Source of the DNA: Haloarcula sebkhae
GTDB lineage: Archaea; Halobacteriota; Halobacteria; Halobacteriales; Haloarculaceae
Assembly: GCF_014647415.1 (NCBI RefSeq)
Contig: NZ_BMPD01000004.1
Span: 186,001-250,000, forward strand
Length of the DNA: 64,000 bases
Direction: 5' to 3'
The position numbers were made by a program, and so were the translations under genes. Every line of letters begins with the position of its first letter. Within the stretch, counting starts at the first letter, position 1. Below the pieces are notes generated by a model. The model did no database searches. It had not been told where the DNA came from and worked only from the letters and a program-made list of their open reading frames with translations. Positions 28,315 to 38,112 of the stretch are shown piece by piece.

Positions 28315-29430
28315 ATGACTGCAAGCACCGTCGGCTTTGTTCTCGGAACGCGTCCAGAAATAATCAAGCTGGCACCTGTAATCCAGGAGTGTCACCGGCG
28401 CGGCATCGACACGCACGTAATCCACACCGGGCAGCATTACTCAGACTCGCTGGATGCGGTCTTCTTCCGACAGCTCGGGCTGTCGCCGCCGGATACAAAC
28501 CTTGAGGTCGGCTCCGATGACCACGGAGCCCAGACCGGAGCTATGCTTACCGGTCTCGAGGCGGAACTCCACGACGTCGAACCGGCAGTCGTGTTCGTTC
28601 AGGGGGATACGAACTCGACGCTCGCGGGTGCACTTGCTGGAAGCAAGATGGACATGGATGTGGCCCACGTTGAGGCCGGGCTTCGGAGCTTCGACGACGA
28701 CATGCCCGAGGAAACCAACCGGGTCATCATCGACCACATCTCCGACCACCTCTTCCCACCGACCGAGGAGACAGCGGCGCTACTCCGGAACGAGGGTATT
28801 CCGGAGGACCGCATCACGGTTACCGGGAACACGGTCGTGGATGCGGTCCAGACCTACGACGACAGAGCCGCGAGCGAAAGCCGGATTCTGGGCGAACTCG
28901 GCGTTACCGAGGGGCAGTTCGACCTCCTAACCGCCCACCGCGCAGAGACGGTCGACGACCGTGACGCGTTCGAGCGAATTCTCAGCGGCGTCTCTCGGGC
29001 GAGCGCTCAAGCAGACCGGGAGGTCATCTACCCGATACACCCTCGGGCGGAGGACCGCCTCGAAGAGTTCGGTATCGCGGTCCCGGACCGGGTCCGGCTC
29101 GTCGAGCCGCTGGGATTCTTCGATTTCCTCCGTCTGGAGAGTACGGCGGACGTAGTGTTCACCGATTCCGGCGGGGTTCAGGAGGAGACGAGCATCCTCG
29201 GGACGCCGTGTGTAACGCTCCGGTATGGGACTGAACGGCCCGAGACGGCGTTTGTCGGTGCGAACTGCGTCGCCGGTCGGGAGCCAAGCGGCATCGTCGC
29301 GGCGGCAGCGCAAATGCGTGGTAAAGCCGGCGACTGGACGACGCCGTTCGGGGACGGAAACGCCGCAGTCCAGATCCTCGATGCCATTCCGAAACTCGCT
29401 GTCGGTGAGGCGGTCACGGCGACGGAGTAA
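28315..29430 (+). CDS. wecB: UDP-N-acetylglucosamine 2-epimerase, non-hydrolysing (WecB type)
   Basis: 371 residues from ATG 28315; a longer frame upstream is not conserved. Catalytic segments GTRPEIIKLAPVI, VQGDTNST (Asp), HVEAGLRS (Glu) and TAHRAET (His) are all present, and the C-terminal SGGVQEETSILGTPC and RPETAF bind UDP. It interconverts UDP-GlcNAc and UDP-ManNAc. Directly downstream of wecC, completing the route to UDP-ManNAcA. The gap of about 150 nt may contain its own promoter. Confidence 0.92.
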   Translation: MTASTVGFVLGTRPEIIKLAPVIQECHRRGIDTHVIHTGQHYSDSLDAVFFRQLGLSPPDTNLEVGSDDHGAQTGAMLTGLEAELHDVEPAVVFVQGDTNSTLAGALAGSKMDMDVAHVEAGLRSFDDDMPEETNRVIIDHISDHLFPPTEETAALLRNEGIPEDRITVTGNTVVDAVQTYDDRAASESRILGELGVTEGQFDLLTAHRAETVDDRDAFERILSGVSRASAQADREVIYPIHPRAEDRLEEFGIAVPDRVRLVEPLGFFDFLRLESTADVVFTDSGGVQEETSILGTPCVTLRYGTERPETAFVGANCVAGREPSGIVAAAAQMRGKAGDWTTPFGDGNAAVQILDAIPKLAVGEAVTATE

Positions 29431-29526
29431 GCGGGCTCTCGGACTAGGCTTTCGAGAGTGGTACTACCGGTTGCCCATGCTAGTAGTAACTGTTTTATTT
29501 TATTACTCCGCCCTCTCCAGCCGACA

Positions 29527-29990
29527 ATGGCAACTGACGCAGACGCAGGCATCGAAGCGGATGCACTCCCGGCCGATCTGTTGCTGGTCGCACTCCTCGG
29601 CCTCTGACACCTCGCCGCTGCTCAAGGATACGCCGGACAGTCGTCCATGCAGGCTGTTCTGGGGCTGGGAGCGGTGCTTGTCGCGCCGGGGTATGCTCTA
29701 GTTTCTCTTCTTTTCCCACGCCGTGCATCTGAGGCGGGGCTGTTCGAGGACCGAGGAGGGCAAATATCACCCGGTGAGCGGTTCGTTCTCTCGGTCGGGG
29801 CCAGTGTTTGTCTGGTTCCGCTGGTGGGGCTTGGGTTAGTCCTGCTGTCGTTCGGCGCGACCACCAGTCTGTTTCAGCTTTCTATCGGGGCCATGACCGT
29901 GCTACTCGCGTTTGTTGCGGCGGGCCGGCGGCTGGAGGTATCACCGGCGGAGCGTTTCAGTCCTCTCCGGGCACCGGAATCGGGTACGCG
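29527..29990 (+). pseudogene. DUF1616-like membrane protein gene, nonsense mutation and 3' truncation
   Basis: ATG 29527, preceded by an AT-rich GTTTTATTTTATT box at 29491-29503. After 26 codons a TGA (29605-29607) interrupts the frame, which then continues in the same frame: VLVAPGYALVSLLFPRR, GERFVLSVGASVCLVPLVGLGLVLL. This aligns with the intact DUF1616 protein at 50.3-51.2 kb (VSAILFAPGYAIIALLFPK, VERMVLGIGVSIFLVPLLGIG). Similarity stops near 29985 (SPAERFSPLRAPE), where a transposase remnant on the other strand begins. The rest of the gene is missing. The gene is dead unless the TGA is a sequencing error, and even then it is truncated. Confidence 0.75.
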
Positions 29991-30150
29991 GCCATGCCGG
30001 CGGAGCGGAGACGAACACATCGTACTCCAGCAGGAAATCAAACTCAAGATGCTCAAACAGCGGAACTGGATCGGTAGCCGCTGTATTCAAGAACTCGTTA
30101 ACCGAAGCTGCGTTTTGCAGGATCTTGGTGCTACTGGACACAGTTTTCAA
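29985..30150 (-). mobile_element. Transposase N-terminal remnant of an insertion sequence
   Basis: From ATG 30150 the minus strand reads about 53 codons including VNEFLNTAATDPVPLFEHLE and FDFLLEYDVFVSAP. I recognise this style from N-termini of haloarchaeal transposases, but cannot name the IS family with certainty. It ends where the DUF1616 remnant ends, so the element inserted there and its remaining part was deleted together with the end of the DUF1616 gene. The IS terminus should lie between 30150 and about 30230. Confidence 0.5.
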
Positions 30151-30372
30151 TCCCTGTGGCCTCCCTTGGATGGATTTCTATGACAGGCTCCGCGGTGTGA
30201 AGTCAACTAATTAGAAACGCTGTGCCTGTGGTATAGGACACGGCTACTGATAGGGTAGGTGGCCCGAACAGAAACAAGGCAAGAATCGTATGATACGATT
30301 CGGATATATCGATACAGAACCGGTAATATGTGACAACCAGTCTCCAGTGAATTACTGTGGGAGGGGTAATAG

Positions 30373-31875
30373 ATGAAAAATCGACTGCGTAAGTTCCTCG
30401 TCCGGATGTTACCGAAGGGCGATACACTCGAACAGACAGTCAAAAGTGGGGCGTGGATGGGTGCTATGAACGTACTCTCTCGGGGCCTGCAGATACTCCT
30501 CGTCATCATCCTCGCGAATCTGCTTGATCCGGCCGATTTCGGGCTGATGGGCATCGCCCTGCTCGTCCTCAGCGGTCTCCGGAAGTTCTCAAAGTTGGGG
30601 CTCAACGCGGCGGTCATCCAGAACAAAGAGAAGAATGTCGACGAGTACATGAACACGATGTGGGTACTCCAGTTGGTCCGGGGTGCCGTCATCGCGGTGG
30701 TGTTACTTGCCGTTGCGCCACTCATCGGCTCCGTCTTCAGTGAACCCCGGGCGACCGATGTCGTTCGGGTCGTGGCGATAACTCCGCTGTTTTCAGCCCT
30801 GCGGAACCCGGCTATCGTCTACTTCAAGAAGAACCTCAACTTCCACAAGGAGTTTGCCTATCGGATGAGCGGGTCGGTGTCGCGGTTCGTCGTCTCCCTC
30901 GGGTGGGCACTCGTCTCTCCGACCGTCTGGGCGCTCATCGCAGGACTCGTCGCCTCTCGTTTCGCAAAGTTCGTCTTCTCGTACTACGCACACGACTACC
31001 GGCCGTGGCCGTCATTCGAACTCGACCGGGCGAAAGAACTCATCGACTACGGGAAATGGATAACGAGCAACACCATCCTCTATTTCCTGTACACAGAAGG
31101 TGACGACGTCGTCGTCGGGTGGTTACTCACCTCGACAGCGCTGGGGTTTTACCAGACGGCCTATCGGATGTCGAACGCGCCCGCGACCGAAATATCGCAG
31201 GTCATCTCGAGTGTCACTTTCCCTGCGTTCTCGACGTTACAGGATGACATCGCCGCTATGCGGGAGGCCTACTACCGGACACTGCAGATGACGGCTTTTC
31301 TGACCTTTCCAGCAGCGTTCGGAATCGCCGCCATCGCTCCGACGTTCGTCGAGACTTTCATGGGCGAACAGTGGCTGCCGATGGTGACCGCCATGCAGAT
31401 TCTGACCGCGTACGGTCTCATGCGCGCAGTCGGGAAGACGATGGGGCCGGTGTGGAAGGCCGTCGGCCGCCCCGACTATCTGACGAAACTGGCGTTACTC
31501 AGAGTGGGGCTCATAGCCCTGTTGATAATCCCGGTGACGAACAGATTCGGAATCGAGGGCACGGGGTTGCTTATCACGGGAATATACATCTTCCCGATAT
31601 TGCCGATAGACACCTATATTATCGTCAAGACTATCCAGGGATCTTACAAGCGGTTCGTGAAGCAACTGTTCTATCCGCTCGTCTGTAGCGGTGGGATGTT
31701 CGTTGCGGTCGTCTGGCTCGACCAGCAGCTCCCGCTTGAAGCCGGCGTGCTGGAGTTTGCGACGCTCGTGACCACGGGCGCTATCGTTTACATGGCGCTC
31801 GTGGCCCTGTTCGCGACGCGCTTCGAGTGGGCGATAGAAGAAAATCTCCGCTCGATGTTCTCGTCGCTGAGCTGA
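30373..31875 (+). CDS. Polysaccharide flippase, MOP superfamily (Wzx/AglR-like)
   Basis: 500 residues with about 12-14 membrane spans. The N-terminus, GAWMGAMNVLSRGLQILLVIILANLLDPADFGLMGIALLVL, is the typical Wzx/RfbX start. A RPWPSFELDRAKELIDYGKW loop lies mid-protein. It would flip a lipid-linked (dolichol-linked) glycan from the cytoplasmic to the outer membrane face. It sits between donor-synthesis genes and the glycosyltransferases, as expected for an assembly locus. Confidence 0.9.
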   Translation: MKNRLRKFLVRMLPKGDTLEQTVKSGAWMGAMNVLSRGLQILLVIILANLLDPADFGLMGIALLVLSGLRKFSKLGLNAAVIQNKEKNVDEYMNTMWVLQLVRGAVIAVVLLAVAPLIGSVFSEPRATDVVRVVAITPLFSALRNPAIVYFKKNLNFHKEFAYRMSGSVSRFVVSLGWALVSPTVWALIAGLVASRFAKFVFSYYAHDYRPWPSFELDRAKELIDYGKWITSNTILYFLYTEGDDVVVGWLLTSTALGFYQTAYRMSNAPATEISQVISSVTFPAFSTLQDDIAAMREAYYRTLQMTAFLTFPAAFGIAAIAPTFVETFMGEQWLPMVTAMQILTAYGLMRAVGKTMGPVWKAVGRPDYLTKLALLRVGLIALLIIPVTNRFGIEGTGLLITGIYIFPILPIDTYIIVKTIQGSYKRFVKQLFYPLVCSGGMFVAVVWLDQQLPLEAGVLEFATLVTTGAIVYMALVALFATRFEWAIEENLRSMFSSLS

Positions 31876-31916
31876 GAGAACCCCTGCGACTATCATTATC
31901 GGCTCGAGTCGAAGAG

Positions 31917-33098
31917 TTACTCGATGGCCGCGCGGTGGACTTCCTTGATACGCTCGGCGTGGTCGGCCCACGTCCAGTTCTTCTCGCGCAGTCGCCGACA
32001 CCCGGCTTTGCCCATCTCCCAGAGCACTTCGCGGTCGGCGGTCAACTCTTGGAGGGCAGACTCGATGGCCCCGACGTCTTTCGGTGGAATCAGTCGCCCA
32101 GTCTCGCCGTCGACGACCTGTTCGGGGACGCCACCGACTTCGGTACCGAGCACGGCTGTCTTACTCGCCATGGCCTCGTATATCGCGGTTGGCCGTCCTT
32201 CGGAGTGACTCGGCAGGAAGTAGAGGTCGGCAAGCGCGAACCACCGCCGGAGGGCCAGCGTGGTGATGCCGGTGTAGATGTGCCGGGCGGAGAAGTCGCT
32301 CTCAGTGAGTGCTACGCGCAGTTCCTCTTCCATGGACCCGCCCTGTCCGACAAAGACGAACACGGTGTCGTCGAGGTTCAGGTCAGGGAGGAGATCAGTT
32401 ATCTCACCGATGCCCTTTCGCTCGTAGAACTGGCCGACGAACAGCACGACGGTCGCATCGAGGTCGATGTCAAGTTCCTCGCGCAACCGCTCGCGCTGGT
32501 CAACCGGGAAGTTCGCGGGGTCGGCACCGATTGGGACCGTCTCGACTTTCGACGCGTCGGTGCAACGGCTGGCTTTCTCGGCGAGGGCGTCACTCACACA
32601 GAGGACGCCCGTTGCCGCGTCTAACGTCTCTCGAACCCTCGGTTCGACTCCCGGCGGATGGTCACCCATGGAGTTGAGTCTGCTCCCATGACAGACCACG
32701 AACAGCGGCACGTCGTTGGCACGGGCGTAGGGAAGCAAACCGTAGCCATCGGGGTAGAGGTGGCAGGCGTGAATTACGTCCGGACGGTCGAACGTCTTCG
32801 AGACGTACTCCGGGATACGGTTGGCGTAGGACACGCCGGCCACGCTGTAGAAGGCCCGTTTGGGGATGAGATACCAGATTCGAGGGTGATGAACCGAGTA
32901 CGACCCCCAGTCTTCGACCGAGGAGATAGACGAGTAAGAGGAGTACGGCCCGACGGGCGGGGCGAACGGCCGCGGTGCGACAGCGTCAACCGACGGTCCT
33001 GACTGTGCGAGCGCGCGAAGACTGCGGTAGTTGAACAGCCCCTGATACGGATTGATAGAGTCTGGATGGTTTGTCGTCCCGGCTAGCACTGAGTACAT
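31917..33098 (-). CDS. Glycosyltransferase family 4 (GT-B fold)
   Basis: 393 residues. The N-terminal half contains PDVIHACHLYPDGYGLLPYA; the C-terminal GT-B half has VVLFVGQFYERKGIGEI and the EX7E-type donor site SHSEGRPTAIYEAMASKTAVLGTEVGGVPE. It transfers a sugar from a nucleotide donor with retention of configuration. It runs opposite to most of the locus, convergent with the flippase gene. Sugar specificity cannot be read from sequence. Confidence 0.9.
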   Translation of the reverse strand: MYSVLAGTTNHPDSINPYQGLFNYRSLRALAQSGPSVDAVAPRPFAPPVGPYSSYSSISSVEDWGSYSVHHPRIWYLIPKRAFYSVAGVSYANRIPEYVSKTFDRPDVIHACHLYPDGYGLLPYARANDVPLFVVCHGSRLNSMGDHPPGVEPRVRETLDAATGVLCVSDALAEKASRCTDASKVETVPIGADPANFPVDQRERLREELDIDLDATVVLFVGQFYERKGIGEITDLLPDLNLDDTVFVFVGQGGSMEEELRVALTESDFSARHIYTGITTLALRRWFALADLYFLPSHSEGRPTAIYEAMASKTAVLGTEVGGVPEQVVDGETGRLIPPKDVGAIESALQELTADREVLWEMGKAGCRRLREKNWTWADHAERIKEVHRAAIE

Positions 33099-33239
33099 CG
33101 AACGCGTGGAGAGTCAGCGTGGGTTACAAAAATTATGTGGCAGATACCTATTCCGTGGCTCGATCAGTAGTTGCTGATTCAACTGCGAGAACTGTTGAGT
33201 GCGAGTTAGCTATCGGTACCTCCCAGAATTAACCTCCTT

Positions 33240-33978
33240 CAAAAAAGTGAAGATGGTGTCTGCAGGTCAAGAACCACAAGGAGTGTTCTGGCAGTTTGCC
33301 AGTAGCCAGTGGTGTACTGACTCGGGAGACAGCCCGGGTCAGCTGCCACGTGGGATGCTATCCGCTCCGAATAGGGTCGAAAAACTGCCGGAGCAGCAGG
33401 TTCGGCAACATTCACAGGTTGTAGAGCACCACAGCAAACAGAAAGTAGAAAAACCGCACAGAGAACGTCTATGACGGCGTTTTAGCGAGTAAATACGTCA
33501 CTTTCCGGTAAGACGTTTCGATGCCCCAGCAGCGACGGTAGGCTTCTGCAAGTGGATTAGTGATGTCACGAGTGGCGTCGCGATTGGTCACCTAACAGAA
33601 ATGGTGGTGAATGTCGATCAAAACGTTGAGGGGTCGTGTGAACCGGCGGTTGCAGGCTGCTTCGTTGAACATGGCGTCGCGGAGGCAGTCGACGATCAGT
33701 TCGATCGCCTCCGTGTCGAGCCCACGAAAGTGGTACACCAGTGCTCGAGCGAGTGGATTCCGTGGCCCGGCCCTGACGTCTACGTCGTCACCGCAAGCAA
33801 GTTGGTACGCTTTCGCGCCAGCGTTTGCGAACTCGTTGCCGAAGGCAATCCGAGTAGGGACTTCCAGCGAGTCTTCGCTCGGATACGTACCGTTGGCGGC
33901 AACATCGAAGCCAAGCTCAGGAAACAGCAGCGAGAATGCCACTCGACTCACCTGTCTCGCTTCGGCTGTCTCGACCAT
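33240..33978 (-). mobile_element. Decayed insertion sequence: transposase with central deletion and stops
   Basis: From 33978 the minus strand encodes a plausible transposase N-terminus (VETAEARQVSRVAFSLLFPE ... NPLARALVYHFRGLD ... RRFTRPLNVLIDIHHH), ending at 33592. Immediately after, a different frame gives a transposase C-terminus between about 33590 and 33400: AYRRCWGIETSYRKVTYLLA, then FSVRFFYFLFAVVLYNL, with stops after TPS and after YNL where Trp is expected. WxIExxYR is the DDE-transposase C-terminal signature containing the third acidic residue. The central catalytic part is missing. The element is dead and much shorter than a complete one. Confidence 0.65.
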
Positions 33979-34165
33979 ATCGAGACAACGACCGCGACGA
34001 CAATCGTCTCTCTCCCACCTCAGAAACTACTGCCTAGCCGTGGGGTGGGCAAAGTATGAACCGATTGCCAGTCTGCGTCGGGGGTAGATATTCGGGCACC
34101 GAATCGTCACAGTCTGGTAACTGCTGTATATCTTTATACGTGAGAGCCATCCTGTGGAGAGAAGG

Positions 34166-35395
34166 ATGCAATCGGTGGATATCTGTATGTTCGGGAATCA
34201 GCTTGCCCCGTCAAGTGGGAGCGTCTACATCGGCGGCTCGGTCAACACCGCGATTCAGTTATCCGAGAGTCTCGCCGACGAGGGCCACAACATCCACATC
34301 GTGACTATCGCACCCCGGAACTGGGATAGTGAACGACCGGATGACGTGGAACTGCCTGACTGGGCACGCCATCGCATCTTCGACGCGACGGCACAGCACC
34401 CGGGACTGCTTGACGGCGTCCAGACATTCTATGACTCCGCACGCGAACTCCTCTCGTACTGCCGGAGTCATGAGATCGATGTCATCCACAGCCACTCGGG
34501 GTTCTCCGTGCTGGCATCTGTCGCAGCGGCCGTCGGTGGGATACTGGACATCCCAGTCGTACACACGCTCTACTGTCCCATCCCTGAAGAGAAGCTGAAC
34601 CGTATCGACAAGAAACTCTCCTCGCCGCTGCCGGCGCGATTGACGCTCAACAGCGTCGGCCACGTCTTCGCGATGACCCGGAATGTTGAGTCGTCGCTCC
34701 AGCGTCACGGCGTCGAACCGACGACGTTCGTCCCGCCCATCATCGACACGGAGACGTACCGTCCGGATCTGGCGAAGCCGACCAGCGTGGAACTGGCAGA
34801 CGACAAGCCGACAGTGCTGTTCGTCGGTAATCTCCACCCGACGAAGGGAATTCGACACCTAGTGCGCGCGCTCGGAGAACTGCGCGCGGAGGGACGGGAC
34901 TTTCAGGCTATCGTCACCACCGAACGCCACATCCCCGGCCAGAATGAGCGCCGGGAGGAAGTCTGGTCCATGCTCGAACAAGAGGGTTTGGCCGACGACA
35001 CCGAGATGCTCGGCATCATCGACGACATGCCGAACCTGCTCGCGAACGCCGACGTTATCGCGATGCCGTTTACTACCACTGACGGCCCCTCGGACTACCC
35101 CATCGCTTTACTTGAGGGGATGGCCTGTGACACCACCGCCGTCGGGAGTAACGTCGGCGGCATTCCCGAACTCCTGGGCGACGGACGGGGCGTCCTCGTC
35201 CCACCCGGCAACGGCAGCGCACTTGCAAACGGTATCGCCGACGCCCTCGACGGGGAGGGATACGAGACTCGAAGCTTCATCGAGGAACGGTTCTCTCCGG
35301 ACGCCGTCACTTCGACGGTCGTCGAAACGTACAGACGGCTACTCGGACAACCAATGGCAGCATCCACCTCACGTCAGTCGGTAAGCACTGACTAA
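34166..35395 (+). CDS. Glycosyltransferase family 4 (GT-B fold)
   Basis: 409 residues from ATG 34166 (a GTG four codons upstream is an alternative). GGSVNTAIQLSESLADEGHN is the N-terminal nucleotide-sugar fold loop, DVIHSHSGFSVLA follows, and the donor half has VLFVGNLHPTKGIRHLV and SDYPIALLEGMACDTTAVGS. It shares operon direction with the beta-helix protein gene 104 nt downstream. Likely adds one sugar to the lipid-linked glycan. Confidence 0.9.
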   Translation: MQSVDICMFGNQLAPSSGSVYIGGSVNTAIQLSESLADEGHNIHIVTIAPRNWDSERPDDVELPDWARHRIFDATAQHPGLLDGVQTFYDSARELLSYCRSHEIDVIHSHSGFSVLASVAAAVGGILDIPVVHTLYCPIPEEKLNRIDKKLSSPLPARLTLNSVGHVFAMTRNVESSLQRHGVEPTTFVPPIIDTETYRPDLAKPTSVELADDKPTVLFVGNLHPTKGIRHLVRALGELRAEGRDFQAIVTTERHIPGQNERREEVWSMLEQEGLADDTEMLGIIDDMPNLLANADVIAMPFTTTDGPSDYPIALLEGMACDTTAVGSNVGGIPELLGDGRGVLVPPGNGSALANGIADALDGEGYETRSFIEERFSPDAVTSTVVETYRRLLGQPMAASTSRQSVSTD

Positions 35396-35499
35396 CAAAG
35401 CCACCCATGGATAAACTCAGAGGTGACTAAATGTGTTCGATACCTGCTGGCAGTTCCACGGTGTGGGACGAACTGTGAATATCTCTTCAGGATCAATTC

Positions 35500-37014
35500 G
35501 TGACTGACGACGAACAGCAACGTAAGCTCAGCCGTCGAGAACTCCTCGGCCTCGTAGGGACGGCCGGGGGCACGGTGCTCACCGGGTGGTATCTCTCCCA
35601 GAACCAACCCTTCCGACAGGAACCACCAACTGAAGAGCGACCGACTAGCGTGGAACCGTCGAACCCGCCGCAGTTCCGCGGCCCACCCGACGGTACCGAG
35701 AGTATCGCCGACCACGGCGGAACCGTTGGTGTAGACACACCGGAGGCCGCGGAGGAGAACGTCGCAGCCATCCATCGTGCATCCACCGCCGCGGACACCA
35801 GCACGGTGTATCTCCCGCCGGGCAAGTGGTACGTCGGGAAGAGAGACGAACCCGAGTTCCTGAACCCCGGAAAGGCCGGGGCCGAACTGGGCGCGGCTGG
35901 ACTCGGGTTCGTCGGCGAAGGCCCGGACCTGACCTTCCTCGTCTTCCAGAAAGACACGCTGGAACAGGGTGGTGGTAACGAGATTAGTTACGTGGGCGGA
36001 ACCGACCACGGAGACGTCGTCTGGCGCGATCTCACCTACGATGGCAACTACCAGAACATGGCCTTCGACAGTGGGACGCGCCAGTGGGGCATCGACATCG
36101 AAGGCGACACGACCGCGAACTTCACGCTCCAGAACTTCCGTCTCCGGAATATCCAGGCGCTCGGGCTGACGGCGAGCGGTTCGAGCGACTTTAGACTCAC
36201 CGTCGACCAGAGCACGTTCCGCAACATCGGCATCGGACGTGTCAACCAGGCCGACGGGAGCGCCCTCGGCCACGCTCTCGGACCGACGGTCCCAGCCGGC
36301 CGACGGTTGACTGTAACGAACTCGCGGTTCGAACTGATTTCGGGGAACGTCATCGACTTCAGCAGGTCCGACGGCTTCGGATCCGTACTCATCCAGAATT
36401 GCTTTGCCACGGGTATCGGTGATACCCTTATCAAGGAGAAAGGGATGCAGGAGGTCCACCTCTCGAACGTCTTCTATCAGGCCCACACACCGGAACTCGA
36501 GTCGGCGATGAATCAGGGCGCGATAGAACAGGAGCGCCACGGACGTGGCTTCCTCAAACAGATTTCGGGGCCGGGGAACGGGACCACGTACGTACTAGAG
36601 AACGTCGAGGCCCGAAACATGCTCCGGCGGGCAGTGAACCTCCGAAACGGGAAACACTGGCGGTTACGCGGGGGTCGAAACGGCCCGATACGGATTCGAA
36701 ATGTCAACATGAACGGCTCTGACGAGTCGTACGTCTGGCGGGAATCGACCGATCCACAGTCGTACTTCGAGTTCGACATCGGCACCATGATAACCGACAG
36801 AGTTCAGGGACTCGTCTTCGACTGCCCGTCGTCTCGTGGCGTCGTCGATACGCTCTATCAGCAGCACACGAGCGGTATCGGCTCGACCGGTCGTATCGAG
36901 ATAGGCTCACAGCATCAACGGGCTGCGCCCATGGAGCCGAACGTCCCGTCCAGAAACGCCGTCGGAATCAACCCGCTACCGGTGAGCGATCGCCGTCAAC
37001 TGCGGATCAAGTAG
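35500..37014 (+). CDS. Tat-exported right-handed beta-helix (pectate-lyase-like) protein
   Basis: 504 residues from a GTG. A twin-arginine signal, LSRRELLGLVGTAGGTVLTG, occupies residues 9-28 and has no lipobox Cys. From about residue 65 the sequence starts with ESIADHGGTVGVDTPEAAEEN, then repeating short strands with Asn/Gly turns (FTLQNFRLRNIQ, LTVTNSRFELISGN, VLIQNCFATG), as in parallel beta-helix lyases and epimerases. The opening matches the 1003-residue protein at 43.6 kb (NIEDHGAVPNPDDPSLSAAR). Such folds cleave, epimerise or bind acidic polysaccharides. Its position among glycosyltransferases suggests action outside the cell on the locus's own glycan. No catalytic triad can be assigned. 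Confidence 0.8.
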   Translation: MTDDEQQRKLSRRELLGLVGTAGGTVLTGWYLSQNQPFRQEPPTEERPTSVEPSNPPQFRGPPDGTESIADHGGTVGVDTPEAAEENVAAIHRASTAADTSTVYLPPGKWYVGKRDEPEFLNPGKAGAELGAAGLGFVGEGPDLTFLVFQKDTLEQGGGNEISYVGGTDHGDVVWRDLTYDGNYQNMAFDSGTRQWGIDIEGDTTANFTLQNFRLRNIQALGLTASGSSDFRLTVDQSTFRNIGIGRVNQADGSALGHALGPTVPAGRRLTVTNSRFELISGNVIDFSRSDGFGSVLIQNCFATGIGDTLIKEKGMQEVHLSNVFYQAHTPELESAMNQGAIEQERHGRGFLKQISGPGNGTTYVLENVEARNMLRRAVNLRNGKHWRLRGGRNGPIRIRNVNMNGSDESYVWRESTDPQSYFEFDIGTMITDRVQGLVFDCPSSRGVVDTLYQQHTSGIGSTGRIEIGSQHQRAAPMEPNVPSRNAVGINPLPVSDRRQLRIK

Positions 37015-37059
37015 CCGTCTATTACTTAATTGGTTGCCACCGCGACAGACGACGGAAGG

Positions 37060-38046
37060 ATGACTGCCTTGACCGAACCCCCCAACCGAGACACCTGGCC
37101 GCTAGTGAGTGTGGTGGTGCCGACCTACGGTCGAGACGAGTACCTCGAAGATGCTCTTCGGAGCGTCGCCGAACAGACCTACGACAACATCGAGTTGTTC
37201 GTCGTCGACGACGGTTCGTCCATTCCCATCACCGAGACAATAGACGAGGAGGGGATTCCCTTCGAGAACCTTGAGTCCGTGACGTTCATTCGTCACAACG
37301 AGAATCGGGGGGCGAATGTCGCCCGGAATAACGGGATTCGGTCGGCCACTGGTGAGTTCATCGCCTTCCTAGACGACGACGACTGGTGGCACGAGGAGAA
37401 AATCGCACGGGGTGTCAATGCGTTCCTGACCGGCGGCGAGAACGTCGGCCTCGTCTACAACGGCAAGCAGACAGAGGGCGCAGACGGCACGACGAAGATG
37501 ATCCCGTCTGTTGAGGGGGACGTGGTAACCGACCTGCTCGAGGGCAAGGAGTTCGGCCAGTTCTCCTCTATCATGGTCCGGTCGTCTGTCATCGACGAGG
37601 CCGGCTTGCCCGACGAACGGTTCCCGTCCTGGCAAGACCGCGAGTGGCTCTTTCGCATCGCCCAGTACTGCGAGTTTAAGCCGATTCCGGAGATACTTAC
37701 CTATCGGCGCGTCGGCCACGCCGACCGCATCACCAGAGACTTCCAGACCCAGCGCGATGTCACTTATCCGATGTTCGTGGAAAAACACGAACCGCTGGCA
37801 GCGGAGTACGGCTGGTACTACCGGCGGGCGTTCCTCGCATCACTGCGACTGAACCTCGCGCGGACCGCCGTCCGTGCCGACGAGTACGAGGAAGCGCGCA
37901 AGTACTTCTGGCGCGGGTTCGCGGCAAATCCGCTGTATCGCCCACTGTACCCGCACCTGCTACCCTCCCTCGGCGGGAAGTGGACCTACAAGCCGGTGAC
38001 AGTCGTCCGGAAACAGATATCGAAAGTAGCGTCTCTGCTCGGATGA
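37060..38046 (+). CDS. Glycosyltransferase family 2 (GT-A fold)
   Basis: 328 residues from ATG 37060 (a TTG ten codons earlier is open but less likely). VSVVVPTYGRDEYLEDALRS, FVVDDGSS, NRGANVARNNGI and the metal-binding FLDDDDWW are intact. The catalytic-base region reads PSWQDREWLFRIAQ. No membrane span, so a soluble or peripheral enzyme adding an inverting-linkage sugar. Follows the beta-helix gene after 45 nt and precedes the sulfatase gene, forming a likely plus-strand operon from 34.2 to 40.8 kb. Confidence 0.9.
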   Translation: MTALTEPPNRDTWPLVSVVVPTYGRDEYLEDALRSVAEQTYDNIELFVVDDGSSIPITETIDEEGIPFENLESVTFIRHNENRGANVARNNGIRSATGEFIAFLDDDDWWHEEKIARGVNAFLTGGENVGLVYNGKQTEGADGTTKMIPSVEGDVVTDLLEGKEFGQFSSIMVRSSVIDEAGLPDERFPSWQDREWLFRIAQYCEFKPIPEILTYRRVGHADRITRDFQTQRDVTYPMFVEKHEPLAAEYGWYYRRAFLASLRLNLARTAVRADEYEEARKYFWRGFAANPLYRPLYPHLLPSLGGKWTYKPVTVVRKQISKVASLLG

Positions 38047-38112
38047 CTGGTATTGGTGGAGCGACCTCGGGTAGCAAACCCATACTAATGATGGAAACAG
38101 CGGTGAGTGGAT

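Noticed and set aside
32635-32660. GGTTCGACTCCCGG resembling a tRNA T-arm
   Set aside because: It lies inside a conserved glycosyltransferase gene and no acceptor stem, D-arm or anticodon arm can be built around it.
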